NCBI RefSeq assembly: GCF_015477765.1
Contig: NZ_JADLQQ010000001.1
Coordinates: 310,001-374,000 of the forward strand
Direction: 5' to 3'
Length of the DNA: 64,000 nucleotides
DNA from: Nocardia transvalensis
GTDB taxonomy: Bacteria > Actinomycetota > Actinomycetes > Mycobacteriales > Mycobacteriaceae
Below the pieces are notes generated by a model, which ran no database searches, was not told the origin of the DNA, and saw only the letters and a list, made by a program, of their open reading frames with translations. A program made the translations under genes and the position numbers. Below are positions 35,475-43,908 of the stretch, piece by piece (position 1 is the stretch's first letter; every line of letters begins with the position of its first letter).

Positions 35475-36002
35475 TCAGCGAACCTCTTCGTCCGCGCGGA
35501 GCACACGCAGCTGGCCGATCTCGCTGACGTTCTTCATGAGCTCGGCGTTGACCCAAGCCATGGTGTGGGCCACGGTATAGCCGGAATCGGCGCCCCACGG
35601 GAAGGAGGCCGGGGCGTCCAGATCGGCATCGGCGTGCTTGTCGAGCACGTCCAGCCATTGCGTGCGCAGCTCCCGCAGCCATTCGGCAACTTTCGCGGCT
35701 CCCGGCCACTGGACGTCGCTGCGGTCGCGCGGTGTCCGGCCTTGCAGATGGTCCACGGTGACCGACCACCACCAGCCGATGTGCCAGGTGAGCCAGGCGA
35801 TGGTGGGCGCGGGGATCGGATCGGGCTCGGTGTCGGCCCAGTCCGGCACCCACCGGCCGTCGCCGTCGGCGCGTACCGTCCACACCGTGGGCGCGGGCTC
35901 CCAGTGGCAGTCCTCGGCCGTCAGCAGGTTCAGGTGCAGTTCGAACAACGACCAGGTCAGGTCGAATTGCCAGCGCAGCAGATCGCGTCGGGAAACGGGC
36001 AC
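35475..36002 (-). CDS. DinB/YfiT-type helical-bundle protein
   Basis: Cytoplasmic four-helix-bundle protein of 175 residues of the DinB superfamily, which includes mycothiol- and bacillithiol-dependent enzymes. The metal-binding histidines seem to be in ELHLNLLTAEDCHWEP, AWLTWHIGWWWSV and YTVAHTMAWVNAELM. The tryptophan-rich LTWHIGWWW is characteristic of a subgroup common in actinobacteria. Substrate unknown; mycothiol-linked chemistry is a guess from the family. The start is GTG at 36002. It is divergent from the SWIM-domain gene with 91 bp between. Confidence 0.82.
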   Translation of the reverse strand: MPVSRRDLLRWQFDLTWSLFELHLNLLTAEDCHWEPAPTVWTVRADGDGRWVPDWADTEPDPIPAPTIAWLTWHIGWWWSVTVDHLQGRTPRDRSDVQWPGAAKVAEWLRELRTQWLDVLDKHADADLDAPASFPWGADSGYTVAHTMAWVNAELMKNVSEIGQLRVLRADEEVR

Positions 36003-36093
36003 CGGGCGATGATCGCACGGGCACGTGACCTGCGGCGACCGGATTTGTCGGTGGCCTGCGGTAGAAATCCGGTCAACCGAGAGAGGGGGACGC

Positions 36094-39000
36094 GTGACGA
36101 TATCTCAGGTGGGGGCCGAGACGACGAGGTGGACCGCGGAGCAGATCACCGCGCTCGCACCCGACACCGCCTCATTGAACGCGGCGCGAAAACTGCACGG
36201 CCGCTGGCGCGGGACCGGGTGGTCGGAGTCGGCGCTGTGGGGGTTGTGCAAGGGCAGCGGAGCCAAGCCCTATCAGACGATCGTGGATCTGTCCGGACCC
36301 GCGTACAAATGCACGTGCCCGAGCCGGAAGTTCCCGTGCAAACATGCGCTGGCGCTGTTGCTGGCCTGGTCCGGCGGCGAGGTGCCCGAGGCGCCCGGCC
36401 CCGCCGACTTCGCCGCGGAGTGGCTCGGTGCGCGGGCCGCGCGGGCCGCGAAATCGGAGACGGCAGCACCCCGGACGGCGAGCGCGGCCACGGCCGGACA
36501 ACGCCGTGCCCGGGTCACCGCGGGACTCGAGGACCTCGACATGTGGTTGTGCGATCAGGTGCGCACCGGGCTGGCGCAGGCCGACCGGTCCTTCCGCGCA
36601 CTGGAGGCGGTGGCGGCCCGGATGGTCGACGCACAGGCCCCCGGGGTGGCCGGCGCGCTGCGACAACTGGCCCGCACAGTCTCGATCCGCGCGGATTGGC
36701 CCGCACTCCTGCTCCGCGAGTACGCCCGCCTACATCTGCTGGTCGCCGCGCACCGACGACTCGACGATCTCTCCCCCGCCACGGCGGCCGCCGTCCGCAC
36801 ACATGTCGGTTACCCGACCACCGCCGACGCGGTCCGCGCCGAACCCGGCGTGCGCGACCGCTGGATGGTCCTGGGCAGGCGCACGACCGAAGAGGAACGC
36901 CTCTACACACGCCGAGTCTGGTTGCGCGGCCGCACAACGGGCCGCTGGGCCCTGATCATCGACCACAATTTCGGAAGCCCGACCTTCCCCGCCGACATGC
37001 CCGCCCCCGGCCTACAGGCCGACGCTTACCTCCACTTCTACCCCGGAGCGTCCCCACTGCGCGCACTCTGGGGCGAAAGGCACGGCATCCCACAACCTTT
37101 CACCACGATCCCCACTCACCATCCCGTCGAACCCGACACCGAGCCCACCCTGGGAAACCAACCGGACGGGACAACAACCGCAGAAACCGGTGCAGCGGCT
37201 GTCCCGAACGCGCCCACCCTGTCCAGCGCCCCGGCGAAACCGGTCGACCGCCCCGCGGTACCAGCCACCTCCGCAATCGTCACCCGGTCCGCGACAACAC
37301 CTGGTTCGACCGTCGACCACCCGGCGAAGCGGGACACCAGCACGGTCCGTCGGGCGGTATCGGGAAGTATCGCCAGGGCGCTCGAGGAGTATGCGCGGGC
37401 GTTGGGTGCCGATCCGTGGCTGCGGTCGTGGCCGATGGTGCTGGCCGAGGTGGTGCCGGTGGTTGTCGGTGAGGACTGGTATGTCGCCGAAGCCGATGGG
37501 ACGGCACTGCCGCTGGCGCGGATGGCCGAAGCGCCGTGGCGGCTGGTGGGGTTGTCCGGTGGGCACCCCGTGACGGTGATCGGTGAATGGACGGCAGAAG
37601 GGCTGGTACCGGTTTCGGCGTTCACGGCGGGTGAGGTCGTCGACATCGGTGCCGAGGCGACGGGCGGACCGACCACCCAACCGGATGCCGATCTGTTGTC
37701 GGCGGCGCTGCTGGGAACGGCACGGCGCACGCTGGATCCGGCCCTCCTGGCGCAGCCGGTGGCCTCGGCCGCCGCGCGGCTGTCCGGTGACCCGGCGGCG
37801 ATATTGCTCGAAACCGCCGGGCTGTACGACACTTTCGCGCGAGGCGGATTCCTGCCCGGGACCGCACCGCTCCCGGAACCGGCCGCGGAGGACACTCGCC
37901 CCGCGTTGTCACCGCCGTCCGCGGTTCGGCTGGCTCGCATGCTGACCGAGGGATCGCCGTTCCTGGCCGAATGGTTCGAGGTGATTGCGCCTCGGGAGCT
38001 GCGGGCGCCGGATGCCCTGTGCAGCCTGCTGCTCGAGCAGGCTCGGACCCGGCCCGCCCTGCGCGAACCCCTGTTGCGGCTGGCGGGTGCGCGAGGTCGC
38101 TGGCTGGCCCAGCAGAATCCGCAGTGGCGCACCCTCGTCCGCGCCGACCTCGACGACGCCTCGGTGTGGTCGCACGGCCGCCCGGCGGAGCGGCTCGCTT
38201 GGCTTCGCACGCTCCGTCGGCGCGACCCGCTCGCCGCCCGGGAGACTCTCGCGGACAGTTGGCGCCGCGAGTCCGGCCCCGCGCGGGCGGAACTGCTGGC
38301 GGTCCTGACCGACCGGCTCACCCACGACGACGAACCGCTGCTGGAGTCCGCGCTCGACGATCCCCGCGCCGACGTCCGGCGCGTCGCCGCCGACCTGCTT
38401 GCCCGCCTACCGGATTCGGCCTTCGCGCATCGGATGCGACAGCGCGCGGCGCGATGGCTCCGGCTGCAAGACAACCAGTTGATCGCCGACCTGCCGCATT
38501 CGCTCGACGACGCCGACCGCCGCGACGGCATCGCCGACCGGCTCGCCGAGACCGCGTACCGAGCCGATGGCGCACCGGATGCCGCGGCCGAATGGTTGCG
38601 TCGCTTGGTGGCGGCCACGCCACTGCGGCACTGGGAGGAGCTGTTCAGCGATCCCACACAGGCGATCGGCGTCCGGATGACCGACCGAATGCTGGGTCCG
38701 GTCTTCGCCGGCTGGGCCGACGCCGCGCGGGACCAACGCGATTCCCGCTGGGCAGCAGCGCTTTTCGAGGTGCTCACGATGACACCCACCCTCGGTGCGG
38801 AGACCGACGTCCGGCGCGATCTGTTCGCCCTGCTGCCCCTCGACGAGCGGGTGCGGCGGCTGCGGCGGCTGGACAGCAGCTGGCTCGCGGAGGTCGAGCT
38901 GTTGATCGCCGCGGTGCCGCGGCCGTGGCCGATGCCCTTGGCCGAACACGTGCTCCGGCTCTTACTCGACCGGGCACATCTGGCGGCGGCCCGCCCCGGC

Positions 39001-39189
39001 GCGCCCGGGCTGTCCCCGGCGTCCTATCGTTCCCTGTTCCGGGCGGCGGCGGTGCACTTTCCGGTCGAGGCCGCCGCCACCGTCGCCGCGGCAGCACGAC
39101 GATGCGGGGATCCCTACTGGCAGAACACCTTCGACCAACTCTCCCATGACCTGACCGAACGCATGTCCATGCTCGAGGAGCTGCAGTGA
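36094..39189 (+). CDS. SWIM zinc-finger protein, first gene of a four-gene MoxR/VWA module
   Basis: Large protein of 1031 residues. The N-terminus carries a SWIM zinc finger with the CxCx6CxH ligands in YKCTCPSRKFPCKHALALL (Cys73, Cys75, Cys82, His84). A proline/threonine-rich linker (about 350-430) follows, and then a long helical region. That region has HEAT-like repeats from about 640, for example DDPRADVRRVAADLLARLP. SWIM fingers bind nucleic acid or proteins. GTG at 36094 with a GAGAGGGGGA site. Its stop overlaps the MoxR gene start. The E. coli counterpart by domain and context is YehQ (from memory). Biochemical role unknown. Confidence 0.85.
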   Translation: MTISQVGAETTRWTAEQITALAPDTASLNAARKLHGRWRGTGWSESALWGLCKGSGAKPYQTIVDLSGPAYKCTCPSRKFPCKHALALLLAWSGGEVPEAPGPADFAAEWLGARAARAAKSETAAPRTASAATAGQRRARVTAGLEDLDMWLCDQVRTGLAQADRSFRALEAVAARMVDAQAPGVAGALRQLARTVSIRADWPALLLREYARLHLLVAAHRRLDDLSPATAAAVRTHVGYPTTADAVRAEPGVRDRWMVLGRRTTEEERLYTRRVWLRGRTTGRWALIIDHNFGSPTFPADMPAPGLQADAYLHFYPGASPLRALWGERHGIPQPFTTIPTHHPVEPDTEPTLGNQPDGTTTAETGAAAVPNAPTLSSAPAKPVDRPAVPATSAIVTRSATTPGSTVDHPAKRDTSTVRRAVSGSIARALEEYARALGADPWLRSWPMVLAEVVPVVVGEDWYVAEADGTALPLARMAEAPWRLVGLSGGHPVTVIGEWTAEGLVPVSAFTAGEVVDIGAEATGGPTTQPDADLLSAALLGTARRTLDPALLAQPVASAAARLSGDPAAILLETAGLYDTFARGGFLPGTAPLPEPAAEDTRPALSPPSAVRLARMLTEGSPFLAEWFEVIAPRELRAPDALCSLLLEQARTRPALREPLLRLAGARGRWLAQQNPQWRTLVRADLDDASVWSHGRPAERLAWLRTLRRRDPLAARETLADSWRRESGPARAELLAVLTDRLTHDDEPLLESALDDPRADVRRVAADLLARLPDSAFAHRMRQRAARWLRLQDNQLIADLPHSLDDADRRDGIADRLAETAYRADGAPDAAAEWLRRLVAATPLRHWEELFSDPTQAIGVRMTDRMLGPVFAGWADAARDQRDSRWAAALFEVLTMTPTLGAETDVRRDLFALLPLDERVRRLRRLDSSWLAEVELLIAAVPRPWPMPLAEHVLRLLLDRAHLAAARPGAPGLSPASYRSLFRAAAVHFPVEAAATVAAAARRCGDPYWQNTFDQLSHDLTERMSMLEELQ

Positions 39190-40292
39190 CCACCACGACC
39201 CAGGCACCCCAGGACGACCTGCTGCGCCCGCACGCCGAACAGGCGTTCGCCGACGAACTGCGCGCGCTGGCCGCCATCGATGACCGTCCCCGCCCGCCGT
39301 CGTGGCGGCTCTCGCCCTGGGCGGTCGTGACCTATCTGCTCGGCGGCACACTGCCCGACGGCACGATCGTCAGCCCGAAATATGTCGGGCCGCGGCGGCT
39401 GATGGAGGTGGCGGTCGCGACCCTGGCGACCGATCGCGCCCTGCTGCTGCTCGGTGTCCCCGGCACCGCGAAAACCTGGGTCTCGGAACATCTTTCGGCC
39501 GCCATCTGCGGCACCTCCACCCTGCTGGTCCAGGGCACGTCCGGCACCGCGGAGGAGGCGATCCGCTACGGCTGGAACTATGCGCGGCTGCTCGCCGAGG
39601 GCCCGACCGAGGGCGCGCTGGTGCCCTCGCCGATCATGACCGCCATGCGGGCCGGATCCATTGCCCGGGTCGAGGAGCTGACCCGCATCCCGTCCGATGT
39701 GCAGGATGCGCTGATCACCGTGCTGTCGGAGAAGACGCTGCCGGTGCCCGAGCTCGGGCGGGAGGTGCAGGCGGCCAAGGGCTTCAACGTGATCGCCACC
39801 GCCAACGACCGCGACCGCGGCGTCAACGAGCTGTCCTCGGCCCTGCGGCGACGATTCAACACCGTGGTCCTGCCGCTGCCCGCCGACGAGGACGAGGAGG
39901 TCGCGATCGTCACCCGCCGCGTCGAACAGCTCGGTGCCGCACTGGAATTGCCCGCCGTCCCGGCCGCCGCCGACGAGGTCCGCCGCGTGGTCCGCGTATT
40001 TCGGGAGCTGCGGTCCGGTGCGACCGCCGACGGCCGCACCAAGCTGAAGTCGCCGTCCGGGACGCTGTCGACGGCGGAGGCGATCTCGGTGATCACCAAC
40101 GGCCTGGCCCTGTCGGCGCATTTCGGCGACGGCGTCCTGCGCGCCTCCGACGTGGCCGGTGCCGTGCTGGGCGCGGTGATCAAGGACCCGGTCGCCGACG
40201 CCGTGGTGTGGACCGAATACCTCGAGGCCGTCGTCCGCGAGCGCCCGGACTGGTCCGATTTCTACCGCGCCTGCCGCGAGGTACACGGATGA
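39186..40292 (+). CDS. MoxR-type AAA+ ATPase
   Basis: Cytoplasmic AAA+ ATPase of 368 residues of the MoxR/RavA-like clade. Walker A is GVPGTAKT (90-97), with lysine before the final threonine. The Walker B region reads ARVEELTRIPSDVQDALIT. Sensor 1 is FNVIATANDRDRGVNE, and the arginine finger segment is SSALRRRFN. MoxR proteins usually act as chaperones with a VWA partner, which is encoded two genes downstream. The GTG start overlaps the SWIM gene stop by 4 bp. The E. coli counterpart by context is YehL (from memory). Confidence 0.92.
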   Translation: MTTTTQAPQDDLLRPHAEQAFADELRALAAIDDRPRPPSWRLSPWAVVTYLLGGTLPDGTIVSPKYVGPRRLMEVAVATLATDRALLLLGVPGTAKTWVSEHLSAAICGTSTLLVQGTSGTAEEAIRYGWNYARLLAEGPTEGALVPSPIMTAMRAGSIARVEELTRIPSDVQDALITVLSEKTLPVPELGREVQAAKGFNVIATANDRDRGVNELSSALRRRFNTVVLPLPADEDEEVAIVTRRVEQLGAALELPAVPAAADEVRRVVRVFRELRSGATADGRTKLKSPSGTLSTAEAISVITNGLALSAHFGDGVLRASDVAGAVLGAVIKDPVADAVVWTEYLEAVVRERPDWSDFYRACREVHG

Positions 40293-42577
40293 CGACGACG
40301 CACGCCGTCCGTGTGAGTTCCGAGGACCGGCGTGCTCATGGACCGGCCGACGGGACCGCACCCGCCGAGACGCGCGTATTCGGTATCCGCCACCACGGGC
40401 CTGGTTCGGCGCGGTCGCTTCGGTTGGCGCTGGAGCAGTTTCGCCCCGACACCATCCTGATCGAGGGCCCGGCCGATGCCGATCCGCTGGTCGGGTATGC
40501 GGCCGCCGACGGGATGGAACCACCGGTGGCGTTGCTGGCCTACGTGCCGGATGCACCGTCGCGGGCGGCGTTCTGGCCCTTCGCCGTCTTCTCCCCCGAA
40601 TGGCAGGCGCTGCGTTATGCCACCGACCGTGACGTGGCGGTGCGCTTCTGTGATCTGCCCGCCGCCAACGCCCTGGCCATGGACGACGAGCCGGGTGACC
40701 GCACCGACCCGCTGGCCGCGCTCGCCTCCGCCGCCGGATACGACGACCCGGAGCGCTGGTGGGACGCGGTCATCGAATCCACTGCCGACGCAGACACGTT
40801 CGCCGCGGTCACCGAGGCCATGGCGGCATTGCGCGACAATGCCGATGCCGCATCGCCTGTCGACGGCTCGGCACTACCGGCCGCCGTCGACGACCACACC
40901 TTGCGCCGCGAGGCGTACATGCGTCAGACGATGCGCAAGGCGTTGAAAGACGGCGCCACCCGGCTCGCGGTGATCTGCGGAGCGTGGCATGCACCCGCGC
41001 TGACGGGCCCGCTGGGACCGGCCGCTCCGGATGCCCGGCTGCTCAAGGGATTACCGAAGGTGAAGACGGCGCTGACGTGGGTGCCGTGGACCCATTCACG
41101 ACTGGCGGGCGCCTCCGGCTACGGCGCAGGCGTCACCTCACCCGGGTGGTATCACCATCTGTTCACCCGGACCGAGCAGCCGATCGCCCGCTGGCTCACC
41201 AAGGTGGCCGCGACGCTGCGGGCTCACGATCTGCCGGTCTCGAGCGCACACATCATCGAATCGGTCCGGCTCGCCGATACTCTCGCCGCCCTGCGGGGCC
41301 GCCCGCTGCCGGGCCTGTCGGAGGTCACCGACGCCACCAGGGCGGTGCTGTGCGACGGCGACGAGGCGCTGCTGCGAATGATCACCGCCGAGCTGGTGGT
41401 CGGCGAGGCACTCGGCTCGGTCCCCGACGACACCCCGGCCGTTCCGCTCGACGCCGATCTGCGTACCCAGGCGCGGTCGCTGCGGCTCAAACAGCAAGCC
41501 CTGGCCCGCCACCTGGATCTCGACCTCCGCAAGACGCTCGACGTCGCCCGCTCCCACCTGCTGCACCGGCTGCGACTGCTCGATATCGACTGGGGGACAC
41601 CGACTTCCGGTGACGTCCGCAACTCCGGCACCTTCCGGGAATCGTGGACGCTGCGGTGGGAGCCGGAGCTGTCCGTCGCGGTCATCGAGGCCTCCCGGTG
41701 GGGCACCACCATCCACGCCGCCGCCGAGGCCAAGATCCTCGACACCACCGCCGCATCCGACACCACCGTCGCCGATCTGAGCGGCGCACTGGAATCGGCG
41801 CTGCTCGCCGACCTCGGCGGGGCCATCGGCGGCCTGGTGACGAGGCTGGAATCGGTGGCGGCACTGGATCACGACATCAGCCATCTGCTGGCCGCCCTGC
41901 CGGGCCTGATCCGCACGCTGCGCTACGGCGATGTCCGCGGCACCGATGTCGGGTCCCTCGCCCACGTCGCCGACGGGCTGCTGGTGCGCATCTGCGCCGG
42001 ATTGCCCGGCGCGGTCACCGGTCTCGACGCCGACGCGGCCGCACAGCTGCGCGCCCTGCTCGATGCTGCCCACCTCGCCGTGGCCACCCGCGACAACGCC
42101 TGGGCGACCGGCCAGTGGCTGGGCGCGCTGCGCACGGTCGCCGACCGCGACGACGTCCACGGCGCCCTGGTGGGTCGCGCGGTCCGGCTGCTCTGCGACG
42201 CCGGTGTCATCGACGACGCCGACTCCGCCCGGCGCCTGTCGGCCGCCCTGTCGATCGGCCGTACCCCCGCGGAGAAGGCGGCCTGGATCGACGGATACCT
42301 CGGTGGTCGGGGTCTGCTACTGGTCCACGACCGAGACCTGTTGCGCCGCATCGACGAGTGGCTGTGCGGCCTGGACGAGGATCAGTTCGTCACCACCCTG
42401 CCACTGCTCCGGAGAACCTTCGGCGCCTTCGAGAGCGGGGAACGCCAGGCCATCGCCCACGCGGTGCGCAACGGCGTGCCCGCCACCGCATCCCACGGCA
42501 CCGCTGCCGATTTCGACCTAAACCGCGGCGGCACGGCGCTGCGATCGATCACCGAAATCCTGGAGGTCGCGCGATGA
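40289..42577 (+). CDS. DUF5682 family protein
   Basis: Protein of 762 residues without a known catalytic domain. The N-terminal third has the family start FGIRHHGPGSARSLRLALE, followed by ILIEGPADADPLVGYA and, later, ICGAWHAPAL. These short conserved strands resemble a TraB/ChaN-like hydrolase core. The C-terminal half is helical. ATG at 40289, overlapping the MoxR stop by 4 bp. It always travels with MoxR and VWA genes as far as I know, as in E. coli YehM. A role as substrate or scaffold for the MoxR-VWA machine is inferred from context. Confidence 0.85.
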   Translation: MTTTHAVRVSSEDRRAHGPADGTAPAETRVFGIRHHGPGSARSLRLALEQFRPDTILIEGPADADPLVGYAAADGMEPPVALLAYVPDAPSRAAFWPFAVFSPEWQALRYATDRDVAVRFCDLPAANALAMDDEPGDRTDPLAALASAAGYDDPERWWDAVIESTADADTFAAVTEAMAALRDNADAASPVDGSALPAAVDDHTLRREAYMRQTMRKALKDGATRLAVICGAWHAPALTGPLGPAAPDARLLKGLPKVKTALTWVPWTHSRLAGASGYGAGVTSPGWYHHLFTRTEQPIARWLTKVAATLRAHDLPVSSAHIIESVRLADTLAALRGRPLPGLSEVTDATRAVLCDGDEALLRMITAELVVGEALGSVPDDTPAVPLDADLRTQARSLRLKQQALARHLDLDLRKTLDVARSHLLHRLRLLDIDWGTPTSGDVRNSGTFRESWTLRWEPELSVAVIEASRWGTTIHAAAEAKILDTTAASDTTVADLSGALESALLADLGGAIGGLVTRLESVAALDHDISHLLAALPGLIRTLRYGDVRGTDVGSLAHVADGLLVRICAGLPGAVTGLDADAAAQLRALLDAAHLAVATRDNAWATGQWLGALRTVADRDDVHGALVGRAVRLLCDAGVIDDADSARRLSAALSIGRTPAEKAAWIDGYLGGRGLLLVHDRDLLRRIDEWLCGLDEDQFVTTLPLLRRTFGAFESGERQAIAHAVRNGVPATASHGTAADFDLNRGGTALRSITEILEVAR

Positions 42578-43731
42578 CCGATGACGCACAGGCTCGTCGA
42601 TGGCGTCTGGTCCTCGGCGCGCCCGCCGAGGCCGGACTGGGCGGGCCGGGTTCGGCCGAGGACGCGGCCATGGATCGCGCGCTGTCGGCGCTCTACAACG
42701 CCGATGAGCAATCGGCGACCGACAAGCGGGCGGCCGGTCTGGGCGGTTCGGCGCCGAAGGTGGCCCGCTGGCTCGGCGACATCCGCACCTACTTCCCGTC
42801 GTCGGTGGTGGAGGTCATGCAGCGGGACGCGGTCGAGCGGCTGAACCTCACCGAACTGCTGCTGGAGCCGGAGCTGCTCGAGGCCGTCGAACCCGACGTG
42901 CACCTGGTCGGCACCCTGCTGAGCCTGAATCGGGTGATGCCCGAAACCACCAGGGCCACGGCGCGAATGGTGGTGGAGAAGGTGGTGCGGGAGATCGAGC
43001 GGCGGATCGCCGCGCGCACCGTGGCCGCCGTGTCCGGCGCGTTGAACCGGGCGGCACGGGTCACCCGGCCGAAACTGCGCGATATCGACTGGGACCGCAC
43101 GATCCGCCGCAATCTCGCGCACTACCTGCCCGAGCACCGCACGGTGGTCCCGCAGCGCCTGGTCGGCTACGGCCGCAAGGCACAGGCGGTCCGCCGCGAC
43201 GTGGTCCTCGCCATCGACCAATCCGGTTCGATGGCCTCCAGCGTGGTGTACGCCTCGGTGTTCGGCGCCGTGCTGGCGTCGATGCGTGCGCTGAAAACCA
43301 GCCTGGTGGTGTTCGATACGGCCGTCGTCGACCTCACCGACCAACTCGACGATCCGGTGGAGGTCCTGTTCGGCACGCAATTGGGCGGCGGCACCGATAT
43401 CAATCGCGCGATCGCCTACTGCCAGCAGCTGATCACCCGCCCGGCCGACACCTTGTTCGTGCTGATCTCCGACCTCTACGAGGGGGGTATCCGCGCCGAG
43501 ATGCTGCGCCGCATCGCCGCCATGAAGGAGGCCGGAGTCCAGGTCCTGGTGCTGCTGGCCCTGTCCGACGACGGTGCGCCCGCCTACGACCACGAGAATG
43601 CCGCGGCGCTGGCGGCACTGGGCGTCCCCGCCTTCGCCTGCACCCCGGACAAATTCCCGGATTTGCTTGCCGTCGCCCTCGACCGCGGTGACGTGCACGC
43701 CTGGGCGCACGTCAACGCGGGCCGAACCTAG
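42574..43731 (+). CDS. VWA-domain (CoxE-like) protein
   Basis: Protein of 385 residues. The first 200 residues are helical. The C-terminal von Willebrand A domain has an intact MIDAS, DQSGSM (215-220), LGGGTDIN for the threonine ligand, and LISDLYEG for the aspartate. Such proteins bind a divalent metal and partner with MoxR ATPases, acting as adaptors in metal insertion or complex assembly. ATG at 42574, overlapping the DUF5682 stop by 4 bp. It ends the four-gene unit; its stop overlaps an antisense peptide ORF. The E. coli counterpart by context is YehP (from memory). Confidence 0.9.
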   Translation: MTDDAQARRWRLVLGAPAEAGLGGPGSAEDAAMDRALSALYNADEQSATDKRAAGLGGSAPKVARWLGDIRTYFPSSVVEVMQRDAVERLNLTELLLEPELLEAVEPDVHLVGTLLSLNRVMPETTRATARMVVEKVVREIERRIAARTVAAVSGALNRAARVTRPKLRDIDWDRTIRRNLAHYLPEHRTVVPQRLVGYGRKAQAVRRDVVLAIDQSGSMASSVVYASVFGAVLASMRALKTSLVVFDTAVVDLTDQLDDPVEVLFGTQLGGGTDINRAIAYCQQLITRPADTLFVLISDLYEGGIRAEMLRRIAAMKEAGVQVLVLLALSDDGAPAYDHENAAALAALGVPAFACTPDKFPDLLAVALDRGDVHAWAHVNAGRT

Positions 43732-43808
43732 CTACCGAACATCTGCATCAACGTCGCCAGATTCACGGCGATGTTCAGCAACAGACTGAGGGCCTGCAGA
43801 ATCTCCAT
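43728..43808 (-). CDS. Small 26-residue amphipathic peptide
   Basis: A 26-codon ORF with an ATG at 43808, 5-6 bp after an AAGGGG ribosome site. It begins MEILQALSLLLNIAV and ends LATLMQMFGS. Polar residues fall at 2, 5, 8, 12, 16, 19, 22 and 26, a near-perfect i+3/i+4 amphipathic helix. There is no signal peptide and one negative charge. The start (ME-x-L) and end (LM-x-M-x-GS) match the 33-residue peptide at 32.1 kb. The last codons overlap the stop of the VWA gene on the other strand. It resembles short mycomembrane peptides of corynebacteria in general character only. Confidence 0.62.
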   Translation of the reverse strand: MEILQALSLLLNIAVNLATLMQMFGS

Positions 43809-43908
43809 GTCCTACCCCTTCGATCGAATGCGAACGAACCGGGCAAACAAGTAAGCGCTTCGCATCCTACGCGGCCGTTTCCGCGATCCGGGGTGAGGCT
43901 CGCGCCCC

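Noticed and set aside
32251..35580. Open frame of 1109 codons on the + strand opposite the ATPase
   Set aside because: It is antisense to a gene with complete ABC-ATPase motifs. Its translation is rich in Arg, Gly, Gln and Pro with no recognisable domain, as expected of a GC-rich shadow frame.
35389..36024. Alternative - strand ORF around the DinB gene
   Set aside because: The overlapping DinB frame has recognisable helical-bundle histidine motifs; this one is Arg/Ser-rich.
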